A DNA stretch of 9,221 bases from assembly GCA_937893205.1 (NCBI GenBank), contig CALBJU010000452.1, forward strand, positions 1-9,221, in the 5' to 3' direction. This DNA is from an uncultured Bacteroidota bacterium. GTDB taxonomy: Bacteria > Bacteroidota > Rhodothermia > Rhodothermales > UBA10348. The position numbers were made by a program, and so were the translations under genes. This document shows positions 7,224 to 9,221 of this stretch, piece after piece (the stretch's first letter is position 1; each line of letters starts with the position of its first letter). The notes under the pieces were generated by a model. That model saw nothing but the letters and a program-made list of their open reading frames with translations, did not search any database and had not been told where the DNA came from.

Positions 7224-7254
7224 TAAATATACTTCATCCTTTGTTATTCACCAA
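7224..7254 (-). promoter_or_regulatory. Bacteroidota-type promoter of the lrp-glnN unit
   Basis: On the minus strand TTG (7254-7252) is followed by 20 bp and then TATATTTA (7231-7224). This matches the Bacteroidota consensus TTTG-N19-21-TAnnTTTG except for the last base. It lies 26 bp upstream of the regulator's start codon. The surrounding 7205-7335 is strongly AT-rich with runs such as TTATTTTATAATATAAA, suitable for Lrp-family binding. Confidence 0.6.
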
Positions 7255-7342
7255 CATCAGACTAATATGAGTTATTTTATAATATAAACAAGCATTTTAG
7301 TCGTTATCGGCAGTTTTTAGAAAAATGTAAAAAAGTGCGGTA

Positions 7343-7356
7343 CTCCCCTCGGGGAG
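7343..7356 (-). terminator. Orphan hairpin followed by a T run on the minus strand
   Basis: CTCCCC-TC-GGGGAG is a perfect 6-bp dyad, flanked by GCG/CGC that can extend the stem over a 3-base bulge. Read on the minus strand it runs into CACTTTTTTACATTTTTC. This is the form of a Rho-independent terminator, but no minus-strand gene lies immediately upstream of it. It may belong to a gene lost when the permease was truncated. Confidence 0.4.
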
Positions 7357-7430
7357 CGCCACACCATCAGCGATAATAAGTTCGGAGTTTTATTGGTCCA
7401 TCAACGCCTTCAAAACGCGTACGCGATATC

Positions 7431-7670
7431 GTGTTGCTGTTATCGAGAGAAACGACTGTACTGATCACAGTGTCCTTTTTTGTCGCTGCACCCATTGTGT
7501 GGATTTACGGGACACAGTGGCTGAATAATTTCGCTTACCGGATTGACCTGCCCTGGATGACCATCCTCCTGTCGGGCGTGATGGCGCTCGCTATCGCCTG
7601 GCTGACCATTGGTCACTCTTCGCTGTCCGCCGCTCGCGCCAATCCCGTGGACACGCTGCGATCTGAATAA
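7431..7670 (+). pseudogene. C-terminal remnant of an FtsX/MacB-type ABC transporter permease
   Basis: About 79 residues remain. They correspond to the last part of a permease of the MacB/FtsX family, which normally has about 800 residues with four core helices and large periplasmic domains. Two hydrophobic helices are seen (VLITVSFFVAAPIVWIYGTQWL and MTILLSGVMALAIAWLTIGHSSL) with the family's diagnostic segment NNFAYRIDLPW between them. The family-typical end is SAARANPVDTLRSE. A few in-frame codons before 7431 (VRDIV) still resemble the family. Further upstream the similarity stops, and there is no start codon or Shine-Dalgarno site. The rest of the gene has been deleted. It cannot form a transporter. 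It marks a past deletion or insertion breakpoint between the nitrogen genes and the tRNA. Confidence 0.82.
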
Positions 7671-7746
7671 TCGGCAGCGCAAGAGGCTGTACCAAGCACC
7701 GCCCTCGTAAACCGAATCTTCAGAGAACGCGCCCGGCGTAGATGCG

Positions 7747-7754
7747 TATCTTTG
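7747..7754 (+). promoter_or_regulatory. Possible tRNA promoter -7 element
   Basis: TATCTTTG is an exact match to the Bacteroidota -7 consensus TAnnTTTG. It lies 68 bp upstream of the mature tRNA 5' end, which would give a processed leader. No convincing -33 TTG is seen at the right distance. Confidence 0.4.
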
Positions 7755-7822
7755 CGCCTCGAAAGTGGGGCGAGAACTATTAGACCGGAGCGTCTATTCG
7801 ACCAAACTCTCTTTCGCGACCA

Positions 7823-7895
7823 GGGCCCGTAGCTCAGCGGTCAGAGCTGCCGACTCATAATCGGTAGGTCGCAGGTTCAATTCCTGCCGGGCCCA
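7823..7895 (+). tRNA. tRNA with CAU anticodon (Ile2 or elongator Met)
   Basis: The cloverleaf is complete. The acceptor stem is GGGCCCG/CGGGCCC, the D arm GCTC-AGCGGTCA-GAGC, and the anticodon stem GCCGA/TCGGT with loop CTCATAA (anticodon CAT at 7856-7858). The variable loop is AGGTC, the T arm is GCAGG-TTCAATT-CCTGC, and the discriminator base is A. CCA is not encoded (CCC follows). C4-G69 and C5-G68 pairs and overall likeness to E. coli ileX favour tRNA-Ile2, whose C34 is changed to lysidine by TilS so that it reads AUA. Elongator tRNA-Met has the same anticodon and cannot be excluded. It is not initiator tRNA, since the first acceptor pair is a normal G-C and the anticodon stem lacks three G-C pairs next to the loop. 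Confidence 0.95.
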
Positions 7896-7898
7896 CCC

Positions 7899-7938
7899 AT
7901 ACCCCATGTAAGTCATTGTACAGCATGGGGTATTGTTT
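7899..7938 (+). terminator. Rho-independent terminator of the tRNA
   Basis: ATACCCCATG (7899-7908) pairs perfectly with CATGGGGTAT (7924-7933) across a 15-base loop, and the stem is followed by TGTTTT. It starts 4 bp after the tRNA. Confidence 0.75.
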
Positions 7939-7942
7939 TACG

Positions 7943-8018
7943 GGTACAACATAGGTACAACAATCGCTTCTAAAACCACCTATTTCGAGCACATTTAGGG
8001 TCGCATTCCGAAGCGATT
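7943..8018. repeat. Direct and inverted short repeats beside the tRNA
   Basis: GGTACAACA occurs at 7943-7951 and 7954-7962, exactly 11 bp apart. AATCGCTTC (7962-7970) is repeated in inverted form as GAAGCGATT (8010-8018), with 39 bp between the copies. Such clusters of short sites beside a tRNA 3' end resemble recombinase arm and core sites of integrated elements. No integrase gene is visible in the window, so the interpretation is tentative. Confidence 0.4.
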
Positions 8019-8042
8019 CCATGCTGAGCCGAGAGGGGTGGA

Positions 8043-8116
8043 CGCATATAGTGGACCCCAAAATTGAAACTGGAGAGGAGCCAGTCGAGCGAGCCCGCAA
8101 CATGCGCTTGTTCTGT
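8043..8116 (-). other. attC-like element 2 (partial)
   Basis: Read on the minus strand the element begins ACAGAACAAGCGCAT, 26 bp after the stop of the DUF6868-like gene. It shares 21 of 24 bases (8089-8112) with the corresponding end of the other attC-like element (8505-8528). A central dyad ACTGG-AGAGGAG-CCAGT (plus strand) and a distal ATATGCG that can pair with CGCAT near the start give the folded shape expected of an attC site. The closing GTT core site is missing, and TCCACCCC follows instead. The far end may therefore have been lost or replaced at the cassette boundary. Confidence 0.45.
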
Positions 8117-8142
8117 GTCGCACCTATTTGTGTAGAGTCTGC

Positions 8143-8400
8143 CTACCAAACAAATTCAAGAACCGCCCAAGGAACAGCATTGAAGAAAAAGACCATGAGG
8201 CGGAACTGAAGAAACAGATGAAATAGAGAGTCTTTGGCGGTCTGTTCGCTGATTCCAAAATATTTGGCGCATAAACGAGCAATTCCATTTCTAAAAACTG
8301 TGATCTTGACAAGGAATATCAAAATCGCACCGATGTTAAAAACGAGACACCATCCGAGAAAGCTGGTGAGCATTTCCACTGACATAGTCATTCCTTCCAT
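8143..8400 (-). CDS. Small DUF6868-like membrane protein
   Basis: The product has 85 residues, close to the usual 75-85 for the family. Two hydrophobic segments are seen: LTSFLGWCLVFNIGAILIFLVKI near 11-33 and HLFLQFRLMVFFFNAVPWAVLEF near 61-83. Between them lies the amphipathic stretch RNGIARLCAKYFGISEQ. The FLGWC...N start, the 'FGIS' turn and the 'F.FN.VPW' end fit the DUF6868 pattern as remembered from the family. Function is unknown. The ATG at 8400 is preceded at 4 bp by a strong Shine-Dalgarno GAGGAG (8405-8410). This is exceptional here, since most genes in the window have none, and it hints at foreign origin. The gene lies between two attC-like elements, 24 bp after one and 26 bp before the other, as in an integron cassette. 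Confidence 0.78.
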   Translation of the reverse strand: MEGMTMSVEMLTSFLGWCLVFNIGAILIFLVKITVFRNGIARLCAKYFGISEQTAKDSLFHLFLQFRLMVFFFNAVPWAVLEFVW

Positions 8401-8404
8401 TGAT

Positions 8405-8410
8405 CTCCTC
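8405..8410 (-). promoter_or_regulatory. Strong ribosome binding site of the DUF6868-like gene
   Basis: GAGGAG ends 4 bp before the ATG at 8400 and fixes that start. It lies within the 24 bp between the end of the attC-like element and the gene, the place where cassette genes carry their own ribosome site. Confidence 0.7.
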
Positions 8411-8424
8411 TACTTGATCTAGAC

Positions 8425-8532
8425 ACATAACGGCTGGCAGATTTGCGGCGAGCAGTTCGCCAAGCAGTCAGAAAGTAACTGTTTCCAGGCACTCAGTTGG
8501 TGCGGCGAGCCCGTAGAATGCGCTTGTTATAC
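8425..8532 (-). other. attC-like recombination site 1 (integron cassette boundary)
   Basis: Read on the minus strand this 108-bp element begins GTATAACAAGCGCATT and ends CTGCCAGCCGTTATGT. The outer ATAAC/GTTAT ends are complementary, as are the R'' (RYYYAAC) and R' (GTTRRRY) boxes of attC sites. Each departs from the consensus by one base. Further inward, GC..ATT/AAT..GC, CGG/CCG and GCTCGCC/GGCGAAC can pair in register, with a variable centre. This is the imperfect long hairpin expected of attC. It starts 29 bp after the lipoprotein stop and ends 24 bp before the next start codon. Its first 24 bp recur after the neighbouring gene. The length is within the attC range (about 55-140 bp). The alternative is a generic intergenic repeat. 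Confidence 0.6.
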
Positions 8533-8561
8533 TGACGGATCAATGCCTACTCACCAAATCG

Positions 8562-9053
8562 CTATTCGGCCGACTGCGGAGAATTATAGCTGTACATGTT
8601 GGCAGTTACTTTCCATGTACCGCTCCGTTTTTCCCAGGTAGCGATAAATTTCATGGTGACTACCGGTGGCGCATCTGGCCCGTCAAACTCCAAACTTAAG
8701 TTGCCCCAATTGTAGGCAACGTCTCCCGAAGCCGCGACCGTGATGGCTGTCGGTGCGAGCGTGAGGGACGAATAAGGCACTTGCTCAAAAAAGTCTTGAT
8801 ATAGCTGACTGATTGCGTCAATTCCTTCGACAACGTCTGCGTCCGGCGGTAGCAAAACTGCATCATCCCAAAACATACTTAGGGATCCTTCAAGGTCTTT
8901 CTGGCTCTCAGCGTCCGCCCACTGTTGGCTAAGTTCCGAGATCAGCTGCTTTTCAGCCTCAATATCAACGATTGGTCCAGCTTCTTGGCATCCGGTAAGC
9001 AAGATGCACATGAGAGATAATGAAGCGAGGTAAGGAAGATGGATATACTTCAT
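8562..9053 (-). CDS. DUF4440/SnoaL-like (NTF2-fold) lipoprotein
   Basis: The product has 163 residues from the ATG at 9053. The open frame reaches 9122, but only the inner ATG gives a proper signal. Residues 1-21 are a lipoprotein signal peptide (MKYIHLPYLASLSLMCILLTG) with the lipobox LTGC and the lipidated Cys22. The rest is a cone-shaped NTF2-like domain of the DUF4440 type: a leading helix ISELSQQWADAESQKDLEGSLSMFWDDAVLLPP, then the strand and helix VEGIDAISQLYQDFF, then strands ending in MKFIATWEKRSGTWKVTANMYSYN. Members bind small ligands or act as accessory domains, and no catalytic residue can be assigned. After the stop, 29 bp lead to an attC-like element, as in an integron cassette. 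An IS3-type end lies about 60 bp upstream, so expression could come from the insertion sequence. Confidence 0.85.
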   Translation of the reverse strand: MKYIHLPYLASLSLMCILLTGCQEAGPIVDIEAEKQLISELSQQWADAESQKDLEGSLSMFWDDAVLLPPDADVVEGIDAISQLYQDFFEQVPYSSLTLAPTAITVAASGDVAYNWGNLSLEFDGPDAPPVVTMKFIATWEKRSGTWKVTANMYSYNSPQSAE

Positions 9054-9113
9054 GATGAACAGAAATGGATGAATAGGAATTACAATCTGGTCGGATGTAA
9101 GCTTCCCCTTTTT

Positions 9114-9142
9114 TGTGCCCACTCACAACTAGAGGGTTTCGG
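9114..9142. repeat. Probable terminal inverted repeat of an IS3-family element
   Basis: The 29 bp from TGTGCCCACT to the transposase stop are the expected distance and form of an IS3-family end (terminal TG, stop close to the end). The opposite end is outside the window, so the exact boundary cannot be fixed. Confidence 0.4.
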
Positions 9143-9220
9143 TTAAGATAGCAGATCAATGGGTGGTCTGTATCCGAGGGATTTATGGGGTCTGAGGTGG
9201 TTGTAATCGTGCTGCCACTC
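9143..9220 (-). CDS. C-terminal end of an IS3-family transposase (partial)
   Basis: The last 25 codons of a gene running in from the right edge read EWQHDYNHLRPHKSLGYRPP then IDLLS and a stop. The YN..RPH.SLGY.P pattern is the hallmark C-terminus of the DDE integrase core (rve_3) of IS3-family OrfB transposases, and related IS481 enzymes end alike. The catalytic DDE residues lie outside the window, so completeness cannot be judged. The insertion sequence would end about 30 bp beyond the stop, upstream of the lipoprotein gene and in the same orientation. That placing could separate the cassette segment from its original upstream neighbour. Confidence 0.85.
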   Translation of the reverse strand, partial: EWQHDYNHLRPHKSLGYRPPIDLLS

Positions 9221-9221
9221 G

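Noticed and set aside
7855..8103. Minus-strand open frame of 82 codons across the tRNA
   Set aside because: It is antisense to the tRNA and terminator and ends in the PAGIEPATYRL-type peptide that is a common artefact of reading through tRNA genes.
8444..8510. TGCGGCGAGC present at 8444-8453 and 8501-8510
   Set aside because: These are direct, not inverted, copies inside the attC-like element, so they cannot form its stem. Kept only as a curiosity and a caution on the fold.
1..9221. CRISPR array
   Set aside because: No regularly spaced repeat-spacer pattern and no cas-like gene were seen.

Overview
The window looks like the chromosome of a marine or halophilic Bacteroidota-type bacterium, most likely of the Rhodothermales/Balneolales side. 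This is inferred from a type III glutamine synthetase, Bacteroidota-style promoter cores (TTG-N20-TATATTTA; TATCTTTG; TATACTTG), a fragment of a 'NPVDTLR'-type FtsX permease, and few recognisable Shine-Dalgarno sites. Moderate GC and coherent families argue for one genome rather than a chimera, but the phylum call is an inference.

Left part (1-4440): purB (minus strand) is followed by a complete antitoxin/PIN-toxin pair on the plus strand. The toxin's first catalytic Asp is replaced by His. The toxin runs tail-to-tail, with a 4-base overlap, into an ECF sigma factor on the minus strand. A 281-bp divergent region with two tandem dyads and helically phased GCACCC repeats separates the sigma gene from a two-helix membrane protein of unknown function. 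Next comes a small secreted remnant of a subtilase in which the signal peptide is joined in frame to the oxyanion-hole region. The Asp and His parts of the triad are gone. A strong GC hairpin closes this block against the next gene.

Middle part (4466-7430): a type III glutamine synthetase and an Lrp/AsnC regulator lie on the minus strand. The regulator is upstream and only 50 bp separates the two, so they are probably one nitrogen-assimilation transcription unit, driven from an AT-rich leader with a good Bacteroidota-type promoter.

Right part (7340-9221) is accessory DNA: the C-terminal tail of an FtsX/MacB-type permease with no front half, a CAU-anticodon tRNA with its own terminator, and then a segment that reads as a small integron-type gene-cassette cluster. 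Two short minus-strand genes (a DUF6868-like membrane protein and a DUF4440-like lipoprotein) each end 26-29 bp before a copy of the same 24-bp element (21/24 identical). The complete intervening element has attC-like ends and lies 24 bp before the next start codon. No integron integrase is visible. An IS3-family transposase tail enters from the right edge. The cassette cluster beside the tRNA is the most interesting feature of the window.
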